Below, in pieces: positions 9,781 to 20,824 of a DNA stretch of 64,000 nucleotides. The notes under the pieces were generated by a model. It did not search any database and was not told where the DNA came from. It was given only the letters and a program-made list of their open reading frames with translations. Position numbers and translations under genes: made by a program. The stretch covers positions 10,238,196 through 10,302,195 of the forward strand of contig CAIIXF020000004.1 of the NCBI GenBank assembly GCA_903813345.2, read 5' to 3'. The number at the start of each line of letters is the position of its first letter. The first letter of the stretch is position 1. This stretch comes from Owenia fusiformis (Eukaryota; Annelida; Polychaeta; Sabellida; Oweniidae).

Positions 9781-11429
9781 TACAGAATACGCTACCTTAA
9801 TTTTTGATAATCTATAAAAATAATCTTGTCATAAACAACTACTGATTTATATATGTGAACGGATATTTGTAAATTTGGTTTAAAAAGAAACTGAATATAG
9901 GGTAAAAATGAGGGAGACACAGACGTCGGAAGAGTGGGGATAAAATCTAATCAACACTAAGCTGAGACAGAATGAGAATCATATGTCTGGACTCGCAAGA
10001 TTTTCATAAACATATTTGTTGATTGCTCGCGAAAACAAAAACAAATTTCAGGGTTCATTGGCATCACACAATATTTGCAAAATGGAGGAGTGCATTTTCC
10101 CAGGATTTAAAACAATGCTTTACTTTAAACGTCGCCCCTCATACTAGCATACACTTTAACTATCAGATTCAGGAGCACCCTGCCCTTGATATATTAATAC
10201 ATAGTTTTCTTGTACCCCTTTTCAAAAATACAACGAACTAAATACATAGTAATAATGATCTTGGAATTGATTTCTTTGATCTGTAATCTAGATCACACAA
10301 TAACTAATTAACTGTTTGATTGCGTTTTGCTTCTTCAAAGACGGGATATCCCTAAATTACCTTGATTACAGCATGGGCCCACAAGTGAGTCCATGATTGC
10401 AGTCTACATAGTCTATAGGCTATTTTTAATTCCTCATTATTTTAGTTGTGTATCTCTGAATCCCGGCTCTGATTATCATATACAATTTACTTTAACCAAT
10501 TTTACCCGTTTTTTGAACTTCAAAACTGTCACATACATATTGGTGGTCCCTAATCATATTAGGACCAATAACAAACAACATAATTAAAACTGGAAAACAT
10601 ACAATACATATTCATCATCTCATCTATTTCTCCGGTTTGTATCTCCCGGTAATCTTTATGCCTTGAGCCACCCCCCCCCCTTACAGATACTTTAGATACA
10701 CTTATTTTCACGCTACTTAATTTGACGAATTTGCTCAATTTCAAATATTGGTGGCAATTTAATTTGGCGGAATCAGGACTGAAGTTTAATCTTTGTCTAT
10801 GTTTAGACATGGGCTATCAAAAGATTCTCTTGAAAGCCCATGGTTTATGTCATTAGGACGGGTATTTACTAAGATATTTTCAGTATTTCTTTTGGGATAA
10901 TGTATGACATGTTGATGACATGCTCAGTTGACAGGAAAGGGGGCCCCAGAAGTTTAATTTCTGAAGTGCATTTGACAAAAATTCCAAACTGAAATTTGAC
11001 CGATTTTAATTTGGCGGATTTTCTGACTCCGTCAATCCGTCTAATTAAAACGGGAGCCAAAGTAAGTATCTTCAGTTATATCAATATTATTTTGTATCTA
11101 TCTGACATTATAATTTCGAAGAGAGATTCTCCCGGGGGCATTCGGGATTTCGAACATAATAAACTTAATTTGAAATTGATTCTGAAATTCTGTCAGAATG
11201 GAATACATGGACCTGGTTACATGGTTTATCTTATTCTAAATGGACAAATAAGATCGCAGGGGCAGGAAACTCCCCCGTAGTTGACAATTTGTTCATATAA
11301 AAGGCATTTGCATTAATCCTTTTGATAACTTTCTTTCGCAGTTGGTCTCTTGACCCGAAACATTCTGGCTACAACAATACAATTGAGTTTTAGAGAAAAA
11401 AGTGTGACTAACCACCCTAAGAGGAACGT
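9781..11429. other. No gene recognised
   Basis: Short frames up to 94 aa show no domain or codon bias. A C-run lies at 10671-10680. The phrase TTTAATTTGGCGGA occurs twice (about 10758 and 11007), hinting at old duplicated sequence. Confidence 0.4.
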
Positions 11430-11760
11430 TGGAGCTTTTTAAGACCACATTAAGCCCCGACTTTAACTAACATCTCCCGGTAACATCCTAACCCATGTTA
11501 AAGCCAAGCTTTTCCAGGATATCTTCAATCAATCCTCAACCCCTGTTAAAGACCCATTTTACAGGGTGTCTACACCGGGGCCTACCCCCTTGACCCTCGT
11601 TAAAATCCTACTTTTGAAGGTAACATACCCCTTCAACCTCCCTTCAAAACCCTACTTGTACAGGGTACCTACCCCTAAATCCCATGTTAAAGCCCTTATA
11701 TTTGCCTGGTACATACATACCCCCCTCCCTCTCAAGCCGTACTTTTGCTGTTCCCCACAG
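11430..11760 (+). repeat. Degenerate tandem repeat, about 50 bp period
   Basis: Five or six variable units built around AACCC(C/A)TGTTAAAGCCC followed by a TTTTxCAGGGT-type segment. The C-rich composition differs from the flanks. The 103-aa frame here is repeat translation. Confidence 0.55.
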
Positions 11761-12654
11761 CTGAATTCATTTGTGAACTATTATTTTGCTATAATGAATC
11801 CTGGTGGATGTGATATCTGTAAAATATACAAAATGTACATTATATATGCGGTCTGGGGTGTGAGGGGGTTCATTTAAAAAAACAATTTCGGGGGTCTCAC
11901 TTTTGACAATCAGAGACAAAGGTCTCAAATTTGTTGAACAAAGCATGGAATGCCCATGAACCAATTATGAATATTATCAAATGAAAACAAAATATTATTT
12001 CCTTATAATCCAAATACTTCCTTGTTTTTATAACTGCTGAACCTTAGGACCTATAGCCATTTATCATGTGGGTCGACACTGTTTATTTATTTGCATAGAT
12101 ATGTTACTGGCCTTGGGGAGGCACACGATGCCTTCTAGCAATTTCAGATTTGTATTGTTTGAACTTCTATTTTGTTTAATGCACACTTCTGATCACCATA
12201 TCAAATCATTTGAATCATACATAATTTGCACGAGTCTTAGGTTTGAATGAATTAAAATGACGTAAGCTAAGCGTAAAATTTTTGAAAAAAGACTATCAAA
12301 AGACGAATTGTTTTTTGAATACTTTGCGAGGAAATCAATATTGGTGTACCGTATTGAAGTCATAAACAACAGCTTCGAGATGTCAGCCCGAAGACTATCT
12401 CCCGGTTCAAATTTCCGCCCTTACATAACAATGTTGTTGGTGGGAAGAGGAAATCGAGTATGTATTGATCTAGTTAATTAGTGATTACAGATAGATTAAA
12501 GGAAAGGAGACTTGAAAGTGAATTCTCAAAATTGAGAATTCTGATTGTAATCAAAACTATATGAATTGATACTAATCGCACGGACATGGACTAGTATTTT
12601 AAATCATTTCATATCCTATCCAACAGCAAGTGAAATCAAATGATCAAGCTACTT
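11761..12654. other. No gene recognised
   Basis: AT-rich; frames of 60-65 aa only, without domains. Confidence 0.4.
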
Positions 12655-13745
12655 ATATAGTTTGCAAGTGCTGCCTTGTGGTTTGAGAATGCTGCCTTGT
12701 AGTTTGAGAATGCTGCCTTGTAGTTTGAGAATGCTGCCTTGAGGCTTCAATTCATGCTTAGAACACTATATATGAGTTACATTATAGTTTGCAAGTACTG
12801 CCTTGTAGTTTGAGAATGCTGCCTTGTAGTTTGAGAATGCTGCCTTGTGGTTATACTACTCTGCCTTGAGGTTTCAATTCATGCTCAGAACATTATACAT
12901 GAGTTGCATTATAGTTTGCAAATGCCGCCTTGTAGTTTGAGAATGCTGCCTTGTAGTTCGAGAATGCTGCCTTGTGGTTAGAACACTATATATGAGTTAC
13001 ATTATAGTTTGCAAGTGCCGCCTTGTGGTTATACTACTCTGCCTTGTGGTTTTAATTATGCTTAGAACACTATATATGAGTTATATTACAGTTTACAAGT
13101 GCCGCCTTGTGGTTTGAGAATGCTGCCTTGTAGTTTGAGAATGCTGCCTTGTGGTTATACTACTCTGCCTTGCCTTGTGGTTTTAATTATGCTTGGAACA
13201 CTATATATGAGTTATATTATACTTTGAAAGTGCCGCCTTGTGGTTTGAGAATGCTGTCTTGTAGTTTGAGAATGCTGCCTTGTGGTTATATATGAGTTAT
13301 ATTATAGTTTGCAAGTGCCGCCTTGTGGTTTGAGAATGCTGCCTTGTAGTTTGAGAATGCCGCCTTGTGGTTATACTACTCTGCCTTGTGGTTTTAATTA
13401 TGCTTTGAACACTATATATGAGTTATGTTATAGTTTGCAAGTGCCGCCTTGTAGTTTGAGAATACTGCCTTGTAGTTTGGGAATGCTGCCTTGTGGTTTT
13501 AATTATACTTAGAACACTATATATGAGTTACCTTATAGTGCCGCCTTGTGGTTTGAGAATATCCCCTTGTAGTTTGAAAATGTTGCATTGTACTGTAATA
13601 CTCTGCCTTGAGGTTTCAATTTATGCGTAGAACATTATATTGGAGTTGCATTATAGTTTGCAAGTGCCGCCTTGTGGTTTGAGAATATCGCCTTGTAGTT
13701 TGAGAATTTTGCTTAGAACACTATATATGAGTTTTCATTATAGAT
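12655..13745 (+). repeat. Minisatellite, 21-bp unit inside a higher-order repeat
   Basis: Dozens of 21-bp units of the type TGCTGCCTTGTAGTTTGAGAA alternate with a spacer. The spacer contains TTAGAACACTATATATGAGTTA and TATAGTTTGCAAGTGCCGCC, giving higher-order units of about 120-170 bp repeated about eight times. Substitutions are clustered (TAGTTTG versus TGGTTTG), as expected from repeated unequal exchange. The 76-aa frame in it is not a gene. Confidence 0.9.
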
Positions 13746-13815
13746 TTCAAAATCAAATTCGCAAAACGTGAAATAAGTGTTAAATATTAATTCCAGTACA
13801 GTATGTGTTCTTTTA

Positions 13816-13893
13816 TACCCTTTGCATTCGTTTGACTTCACTTCTTAAAAGAGAGCTTCGTCTGTAGTTTAACTAGACTCTGCACGCAGGGTA
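13816..13893 (+). mobile_element. 78-bp mini-element with 9-bp target duplication, copy 1
   Basis: Begins TACCCTTTGCATTCG and ends CTCTGCACGCAGGGTA. The termini TACCCT/AGGGTA are inverted, with weaker pairing continuing inward. It is flanked on both sides by the identical 9-mer GTTCTTTTA (13807-13815 and 13894-13902). The central CTTCTTAAAAGAG is nearly palindromic. A 73-bp copy with a different 9-mer duplication is at 45548-45620. The length of the target duplication fits Mutator- or Merlin-type transposases, but that is inference. Confidence 0.8.
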
Positions 13894-14215
13894 GTTCTTT
13901 TACTAACAGAAAATAGATTTCAGATTTCAGATTGAAGACCTTTATTGTATGTTCTTTACATTTGAAAATACAAAGCATTATTATGAACTAAAATTAACTA
14001 TTAACAGTTCATATGGATAACATGTACTATACTGTGTTACATCATGTATAATTCTAATAATATTGTCACATACATAGGAAAATCTATATTTGACATGTTT
14101 AATATTCAGATAAATACAATAAATATGATTTACAGATGTAATGTTGCATTATGTTCTTGCCTTTCTTAGTTGTCCAGATTACATACATGTAGGTATATTA
14201 TATATAGAATAAAAT

Positions 14216-14340
14216 GTTTTTCATACAATTGTGACATCACAATATACAGGTACATTGTACGGGTAAACTTTAAATTAAAAGAATTAATTATGATTTTACC
14301 TTTACCTGTATATTGTGATGTGTGTTAATGTATGAAAAAC
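14216..14340. repeat. Hairpin element
   Basis: Arms GTTTTTCATACAATTGTGAC...ATATACAGGTA (14216-14252) and its mirror (14303-14340) pair over about 37 bp around a 50-bp loop. Confidence 0.7.
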
Positions 14341-15140
14341 AGTCTACCTGATGAAGATTTTATTTTGTTTTTATTGCAAATACGTTCTTATTGCAATTAT
14401 ACATTATTTTTAACAACAAAACCCTTCTTATTTTCACCCTGAGTCTCATTTAAAATCTAAAGTTAGTTTTGTTTATCTGAAATGTACCTTATCATTTCTC
14501 ACAGTGCGCCAGAAGTACGACTTTTATAGGTCCCTTACACATGCCTACATCGGACCTGGTAATCTGACATTATCTTCGTAAATGCTTGCTCGAAAATCGA
14601 AATTTCCTTGAAAAGTCCAGGGTTTGATGATGGGGTGGTACTTAATTAACTCGCTAAATATAGTTTTATACCAGTGGGACGAAATACAAGTATCAATCCT
14701 TTAAAGTTTGTCCGAGAGAGAAATCTATTTAACAATAGCAATGTTAATACTAGTTAGAATTGTTATCTAGAAATTAAATCACAAAAGCTCAGTGACATTT
14801 GAAGTACAAAAACAATGTCGTGCATTATAAAAACAACAAGTCTGTCAACCATGGTTGTCTCCCGGTTATCTTGTTGATGAATGAATTTGCTTACTTGATG
14901 AATTAAAATGTGCATCTGTTTAAAGTGTATTAGGTATCCGGGATTAGGTATATGTTGTCTAAAGTGATAAGAAAATATGTATGCGCAAGGGCTCATACGA
15001 ATCAGAGGAATTATTAAAGTATTTCAATTAAACACTCATGAATATGTTGGTCTGTCATGGCGGATTTTAACTAAGATATAAATGTACATTGGTTATGTAT
15101 TAAGTTTCTACATAGTGTATGTTATCGCAAATTGTACTGT
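14341..15140. other. No gene recognised
   Basis: AT-rich sequence with frames below 80 aa and no domain. Confidence 0.4.
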
Positions 15141-15370
15141 TGTGCGAAGAGCGTGCAAAGAGATTTCAATAATTAGTCACAACGCGTGCAAAGACTTTTG
15201 TTACAGTCTTTACACGTCTATACACTGTGTACCAAGAGGTGTAAAGGCGTGTCAAGAGTTGAATTCGTCGCGTGCCAAGAGGTGTCAAAACTAGGAACGC
15301 CTATACACGCGGCGTGTCAAGAGCCGTATCTAGACGTGTCAAGTTTTGGAATTCCATTTTTCACGCAGTG
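15141..15370 (-). repeat. Word-modular repeat family, copy 2
   Basis: Read on the minus strand it starts CACTGCGTGAAAAATGGAAT. It then alternates CTTGACACG, CTCTTGGCACG, CTCTTTGCACG and CTCTTCGCACA with short spacers. It is more expanded than copy 1 and rich in the CTCTT-n-CACG word. Confidence 0.6.
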
Positions 15371-15654
15371 TACGCAATATGTGTACATTTAACGCACATT
15401 ATTTACATTTTCAATCACATTGTTGAACAGTTTGTAAAGATATTATTTATATGAGTCAATTCCTCGTCTGTGTCACCCAATCGTTGTTGCATGCAACCTT
15501 AGTGGCACATATTAATTAAAGGTTAGTAAAGTTAAAAAAGTGTAATAAAAAATATAATATACTGCACAATAAAAAAGATTTAATAAAATTGATGGAGAAA
15601 CGTTGCTAAGGTTATTCGATAATAGTGCATTACAAAACAAAAAAATATGTAAGC

Positions 15655-17218
15655 AAAAGTGAAAAGGGAAACACTAAAAAGAGTGACAAAGAACACTACA
15701 GGAAAGTGCACAAGTGCAAAAGGAAAACATTAAAAGCGTTACAAAGGACAGTGCAGGAAAATGCACAAGTGTAAAAGGAAAACACTTAAAAGAGTGACAA
15801 AGAACACTACAGGAAAATGCACAAGTGAAAAGGAAAACACTAAAAAGGGTGACAAAGAACACTACAGGAAAATGCACAAGTGAAAAGGAAAACTATAAAA
15901 AGGGTGACAAAGAACACTACAGGAAAATGCACAAGTGAAAAGGAAAACACTAAAAAGGGTGACAAAGAACACTACAGGAAAATGCACAAGTGAAAAGGAA
16001 AACTATAAAAAGGGTGACAAAGAACACTACAGGAAAATGCACAAGTGCAAAAGGAAAACATTAAAAGCGTTACAAAGGACAGTGCAGGAAAATGCACAAG
16101 TGTAAAAGGAAAACACTTAAAAGAGTGACAAAGAACACTACAGGAAAATGCACAAGTGAAAAGGAAAACACTAAAAAGGGTGACAAAGAACACTACAGGA
16201 AAATGCACAAGTGAAAAGGAAAACTATAAAAAGGGTGACAAAGAACACTACAGGAAAATGCACAAGTGAAAAGGAAAACACTAAAAAGGGTGACAAAGAA
16301 CACTACAGGAAAATGCACAAGTGAAAAGGAAAACTATAAAAAGGGTGACACAGAACACTACAGGAAAATGCACAAGTGAAAAGGAAAACACTAAAAAGGG
16401 TGACAAAGAACACTACAAGAAAATGCACAAGTGCAAAAGGAAAACACTAAAAGAGTGACAAAGTACAATGCAGGAAAATGCACAAGTGTAAGAGGAAAAT
16501 AATAGAAAGAGTGACAAAGAACAGTGCAGGAAAATGCACAAGTGTAAGAGGAAAATAATTGAAAGAGTGACAAAGAACAGTGCAGGAAAATGCACAAGTG
16601 TAAGAGGAAAATAATAGAAAGAGTGACAAAGAACAGTGCAGGAAAATGCACAAGTGTAAAAGGAAAATACTAAAAAGAGTGACAAAGAACAGTGCAGGAA
16701 AAGCCCAAGTGTAAAAGGAAAATACCAATAAGAGTGACAAAGAACAAATGTTAAAGGAAATATTACAAAGAGTGACAAAGAACAGTGCGGGAAAATGCAC
16801 AAGTGCAAAAAGAAAACACTAAAAAGAGTGACAAAGAACAGTGCAGGAAAATGCACAAGTGTAAAAAGAAAACACTAAAAAGAGTGACAAAGAACAGTGC
16901 AGAAAAATGCACAACTGTAAAAGGAAAATACTAATAAGAGTGACAAAGAACAGTGCAGGAAAATGCACAAGTGTAAAAGGAAAATACTAGAAAGAGTGAC
17001 AAAGAACAGTGTGGGAAAATGCACAAGCGCAAAAGGAAAACACAAAAAGAGGGACAAAGGACAAGTGTAAAAGGAAATATTACAAAGAGTGACAAAGAAC
17101 AGTGCGGGAAAATGCACAAGTGCAAAATGAAAACACTAAAAAGAGTGACAAGAACAGTGCAGGAAAATGCACAAGTGCAAAAAGAAAATACTAAAAAGAG
17201 TGACAAAGAACAGTGCAT
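15655..17218 (+). repeat. Minisatellite of about 29 units of about 55 bp
   Basis: Each unit contains AGGAAAATGCACAAGTG, an A-rich AAAGGAAAA block and GAGTGACAAAGAACA. The 5' part also shows a higher-order repeat of about 335 bp: the block with AAAAGCGTTACAAAGGACA occurs near 15739 and again near 16069. Long minus-strand frames (80-147 aa, Phe/Cys/Leu/Ser-rich) are repeat translation. The plus strand reads as a Lys/Arg-rich peptide that changes frame because unit lengths are not multiples of three. Confidence 0.95.
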
Positions 17219-17639
17219 TTTCCCGCAAAAGGAATATGTCCGTCTTCATCGCGGATATTTCATATTTACAAGTGCGTCCTAAAACCTCCTGTTTAAATGA
17301 GAACCCCTATTCCCGCGCCTTACCATCGATAACGTACAGTGACAAAATATACGGGTGTTCACTTTAGCTGTGCGTTGTCATATATTAACGATCTGAAGCA
17401 AAAAACTCTGATTTTGGTTTTAACAAATTCTATCAGAGGAATATAATGAAGTGTTCCATTTAAGCTGTCCGTTGTCATATATTAATGATTTGAAGCAAAA
17501 ATTGTGATATAGGTTTTGAAAGATTTACCTAAAGAATATTATGGACATCATGTTTAATTTCATGCGCATGCTCTTGGCAAGACATAACTTTCTGATAAGT
17601 TAACAGATTCTCGAGTATAGTGTATGCTCGGAAATTTTG

Positions 17640-18715
17640 TCACTGTACGTTGTCGATGGTTAGGCGTGATCTCAACCAATTAGAATTGATACATACCTCG
17701 TCCGAGTAACATAATTTTACTGGTAAAGACTGAATCAACCAATGTTCTTCTGAACAGATATACGATGCATAATCAATTCTGGATTGATAAACATGATATT
17801 CTTGTCGATATTTATGCTCAGAATACAATACACAGTAAATGAGATTTTCCCAAAAACTGAAGATAAGTTAAGATTTTCCTTATTTCTCAGTTTTTCTTAA
17901 TTTCAAATTATCTAAGAATAGCATGTAGGTTATAGCTGAAACCGAAATAATCGTAAACCGTATGCAGTGATTCCCAGTTGTTGGAGTGTCCACCAAAATG
18001 TAGCTTGTGTTAAACGGAGCAAGCCGATTTGTGCCAATGAAATGAACGATGAATAACCTGTCCTAAATTGATGATTGTGATGCTTAGAATGTAATACACA
18101 GTTATAGTTTTGTCATAAAATGAAAAGAAAAAAATTCGAATTATGTTGAAATAATGTTATTATATTTTTTCTTATTTACATACAAATTATAATTATACGA
18201 ATGATTCGCATAACGCACATGAATGCAAAATGATCTTCAGTATCCATTAATTCCCAAATTGCTAGATTAACCCAACCTAGCTTGAGCTAAAAGGAACAAG
18301 CCGATTTGTAAACTTGAGAAAGAATCTTTTTTTTGTATGTCGAGCTTTTCAGCTTTTCAGCTCTTGTTTCAGTTTCAAACAATTTATCCAAGAATAACAT
18401 GCATAACACACACCAAAAATGATCGGTCGTGAGACAGTATCCCATTATTCCTAGTTGCTAGATTGTCCTTACCCAGTTTGTGTTAAATGGAGCGGGCTGA
18501 TTTGTAAACTAAGCGTTCTGTTGTTCCACAACAAAAAATACGATGCATAATCTTGTCTGAATAGATGATCTTGATTGTCTTCATCAAGAATGCAATTCCC
18601 AGTTTTAGTTCTGGAATGAAATTTTAGAAAAAATGCATACCAAAGTAAGAGAGCATCCATTGTTTCCCAGTTGTTGGCTTGTCTCTACCTAACTTGTGTT
18701 AATGCACCATTCAAA
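17640..18715 (+). repeat. Degenerate satellite, units of roughly 200-290 bp
   Basis: Recurring blocks occur in the same order: CCCAGTTGTTGG/CTAGATT-type sequence followed by GTGTTAAA(C/T)GGAGC and CCGATTTGT (about 17970, 18250, 18450, 18665), and GATGCATAAT...GATGAT followed by AGAAT-CAAT-CACAGT (about 17765, 18055, 18545). About four diverged units. No coding potential. Confidence 0.6.
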
Positions 18716-18992
18716 AGTTTGCGTGAGACCCCCGTGAATGTTGAGAGATAGACGTTCAGTACTGTGTCACCATATGTCACGCCCAGTGATCGAAAGAAAT
18801 GAGCGGAGGGGGATTAGCTGATTTTCTCTAGAAACCCCAAAATGAATAGGCGTACGACACGGGGAAATGTGTTAAGACTTCTAAATTTTTTTGAACTGGT
18901 GGGCTTCTAAGATATAAGAACAATTTAAAAGGCGCAGCGTCGCCAACGTGCAAAAGCCAATATGTCTGCTATAAATCAAGCAATATTATAAG

Positions 18993-19128
18993 TTATTGAA
19001 TGATTTGAAGTGCAATACAGGATATATTCTGCTCGAGAAATTCCGTATTGGAACGAGACGAAGTCGAGTGCCAATACAGAATATCGAGACAGAATATATC
19101 CTGTATTGCACTTCAAATCATTCAATAA
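18993..19128. repeat. Palindrome with 39-bp near-perfect arms
   Basis: TTATTGAATGATTTGAAGTG...TATATTCTG (18993-19031) pairs with 19090-19128. The loop itself contains a hairpin around CGTATTGG and CCAATACAG. Confidence 0.85.
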
Positions 19129-19148
19129 CGTTTTTATCGTGTGATCCT

Positions 19149-19239
19149 CTGTATTGCTACTGAGATTGTCCCTTCCGTACCAATATTTTCTGTATTACGA
19201 CGGAGATGATCAACGGGGACAATCTCAGTAGCAATACAG
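19149..19239. repeat. Second adjacent palindrome, 24-bp arms
   Basis: CTGTATTGCTACTGAGATTG (from 19149) pairs with 19216-19239. It lies only 20 bp from the preceding palindrome and shares the CTGTATTG end, so the two may be one compound element. Confidence 0.75.
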
Positions 19240-19395
19240 ATTGGTACAGCACAAGAACTGACCAATCAGAAGGCTTCATTTTACAGATCATACGATAAAA
19301 TGGTTTACAAGACCAGTTATACATAATGTACTTGTAAGTGACGTTATCAACACATTTGCTATCGTCATTGCTGGTTTTATAAAATACGTTATCAT

Positions 19396-19681
19396 ACGTT
19401 ATGTAAAAAATAATCGAAAATAATATATTTTGAACGGAGGGGGGAAGGTAAACGGAGGGGGAGTAATATATCTATAAGACATATGAAAAGAGATGTAACT
19501 TGACTTTATTTCAAATAACTCAAAAAGCCCCTATTTTTCACTCTTCAGAGTTGTTACTGAGTTTCTGAATTCATCTTTCAAATACACGAATTCGCGGAAA
19601 TTTCCCCTTAAAGTCCTATCACTCCCCCTCCGTTCACACCCCGTTCATTTTTAATTATTTCGATTATTTTTTATCTAACGT
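19396..19681. repeat. Palindromic MITE with GGAGGGGG-containing arms
   Basis: The left arm has ACGTTATGTAAAAAATAATCG, TGAACGGAGG and AACGGAGGGGGAGT. The right arm mirrors these (ACTCCCCCTCCGTTC, CCGTTCA, CGATTATTTTTTATCTAACGT). Confidence 0.7.
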
Positions 19682-19714
19682 GTTGAAACAAATTGGTCCT
19701 TGGTGACCGCATAG

Positions 19715-20075
19715 AACCACTCGGTCCAACTATGCATATTGAAAACCGTTAATCCACCGTTTTTCTTCAAACTTCTTCCATACAAAAAAAAACAAAAATG
19801 CCTTTCTGTTGGAACATTATTCTGTTATACAGAGTCCCTCCTTTTAGCAGCGTTTTGGTCCCCAGAAGCGCTTCTCAAAGTTGGGGACCCTAAACGGCTC
19901 TAAAAGGAGGGACTGCTTTACAGAATAATGTACTTACAGAAGACATTTTTGTTTTGCTTTGTATGGAACAAGTTTGAAGAAAAACGGTGCTGCATGCGAC
20001 TCGCAATCCTTGATTCAAACATTTGGTTGGTCTAAAGTTCAAACGGTTCTCAACATGATAGTTGGATTCGAGGGA
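19715..20075. mobile_element. Palindromic MITE family, copy 1
   Basis: Arms share CCGTTTTTCTTCAAACTT, GCCTTTCTGTTGGAACATT, ATTCTGT and AGTCCCTCCTTTTAG, with mirror counterparts to about 20065. The same element, with the same order of blocks, is at 58145-58550. The centre has CCCCAGAAGCGCTTCTCAAA. It lies directly upstream of the lectin-gene promoter region. Confidence 0.75.
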
Positions 20076-20234
20076 TTATATGTAGTAACCAGGGATCAAT
20101 TCGTGACTATGACGTCTTTCTCCGGTCATTCTAAAATCAAATTTCTTTAGCACACAAAAAGTGTCTGTGAATTTCTGTTATTGGAATGTTTGAAATAGGA
20201 AAGGTATGGATGTAAGGGGTCCGGATGTCGTTAA

Positions 20235-20313
20235 CAAAAATCGTTGAACTCTTAGAGCGCAAAAATCGTTGAACTCTTAGAGCGATGCAGAACAATTAGG
20301 AAATTATATATAA
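20235..20313 (+). promoter_or_regulatory. Candidate promoter of the PAN-lectin gene: 25-bp direct repeat and TATA-like box
   Basis: Two perfect tandem copies of a 25-mer starting CAAAAATCGTTGAACTC (20235-20259 and 20260-20284) are followed by ATTATATATAAT at 20303-20314. That is about 170 bp before the chosen start codon at 20481. A transcription start near 20335 would leave a 5' UTR of about 145 bases. Functional status is inference. Confidence 0.35.
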
Positions 20314-20480
20314 TCAATAGTAACATTATGCAAGAAAATGAATATATCAGAATGGAAATCAATTTCTCTAAGTATACCGATAGTATTCCTTTTATATCGT
20401 TTAACATCAAATCTATGTATATTGTATGTACTCATGTAACGCCAGAATGCAGATTCGGTGAACTGCGATCATCATACAAA

Positions 20481-20799
20481 ATGAGGGTAATGTTACAATG
20501 CGTATTGACGATCACATGCATGACGTCATTATCTGACACGACTGAACTTTTAGAACATATGTTCAGAAGAGTGAGAGATGAAAAGTTCATACCTGACGGT
20601 AAAGTTGGAATCGGACATCTAAAAAACATCGTCATTAACACTCCACTAGATTGTGCCGTAGAGTGTTTAAAAACATCGACCTGTGCCCGGATAAATGTTG
20701 GGAAACTGACGGAAACGGAGTGGAGCTGTGATTTGTTTGGATGGGGCACAGGTACAAAAACAACTAGCCCAAATGATCAACATTGGACAATCATCAATG
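20481..20799 (+). CDS. PAN/apple + C-type lectin protein, exon 1 of 3 (signal peptide and PAN domain)
   Basis: The start at 20481 is chosen because it gives a signal-peptide-like N-terminus (MRVMLQCVLTITCMTSLSDT). An in-frame ATG at 20328 would put 51 hydrophilic and mixed residues before it. Residues about 50-95 contain CAVECLKTSTCARINVGK then WSCDLFGW, the Cys spacing of PAN/apple domains, which mediate protein or glycan contacts in secreted proteins. The exon ends at a GTGAGT donor (20800) after the first base of a codon (phase 1). The frame continues past the donor for 14 codons, which should be intronic. Joined to 24139-24315 and 31694-31905 it gives a 235-aa secreted protein. Confidence 0.75.
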
Positions 20800-20824
20800 G
20801 TGAGTTTTGTTCATATATACAGTA

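Noticed and set aside
13282-13512. 76-aa frame with repeated PPCGLRMLPC
   Set aside because: Translation of the 21-bp minisatellite, a multiple of three, so naturally open.
15674-17218. Minus-strand frames up to 147 aa rich in Phe, Cys, Leu and Ser (MHFPALFFVTL-type repeats)
   Set aside because: Pure translation of the 55-bp minisatellite; the frames shift with unit length and several overlap in different phases.
12655-17218. Possible CRISPR-like regular repeats
   Set aside because: Direct repeats here have no unique equal-length spacers and the genome is eukaryotic; these are minisatellites.
20328-20480. Upstream in-frame ATG extending the PAN-lectin protein by 51 residues
   Set aside because: The extension has no signal peptide or domain and lies next to the TATA-like box; the ATG at 20481 gives a clean signal sequence.
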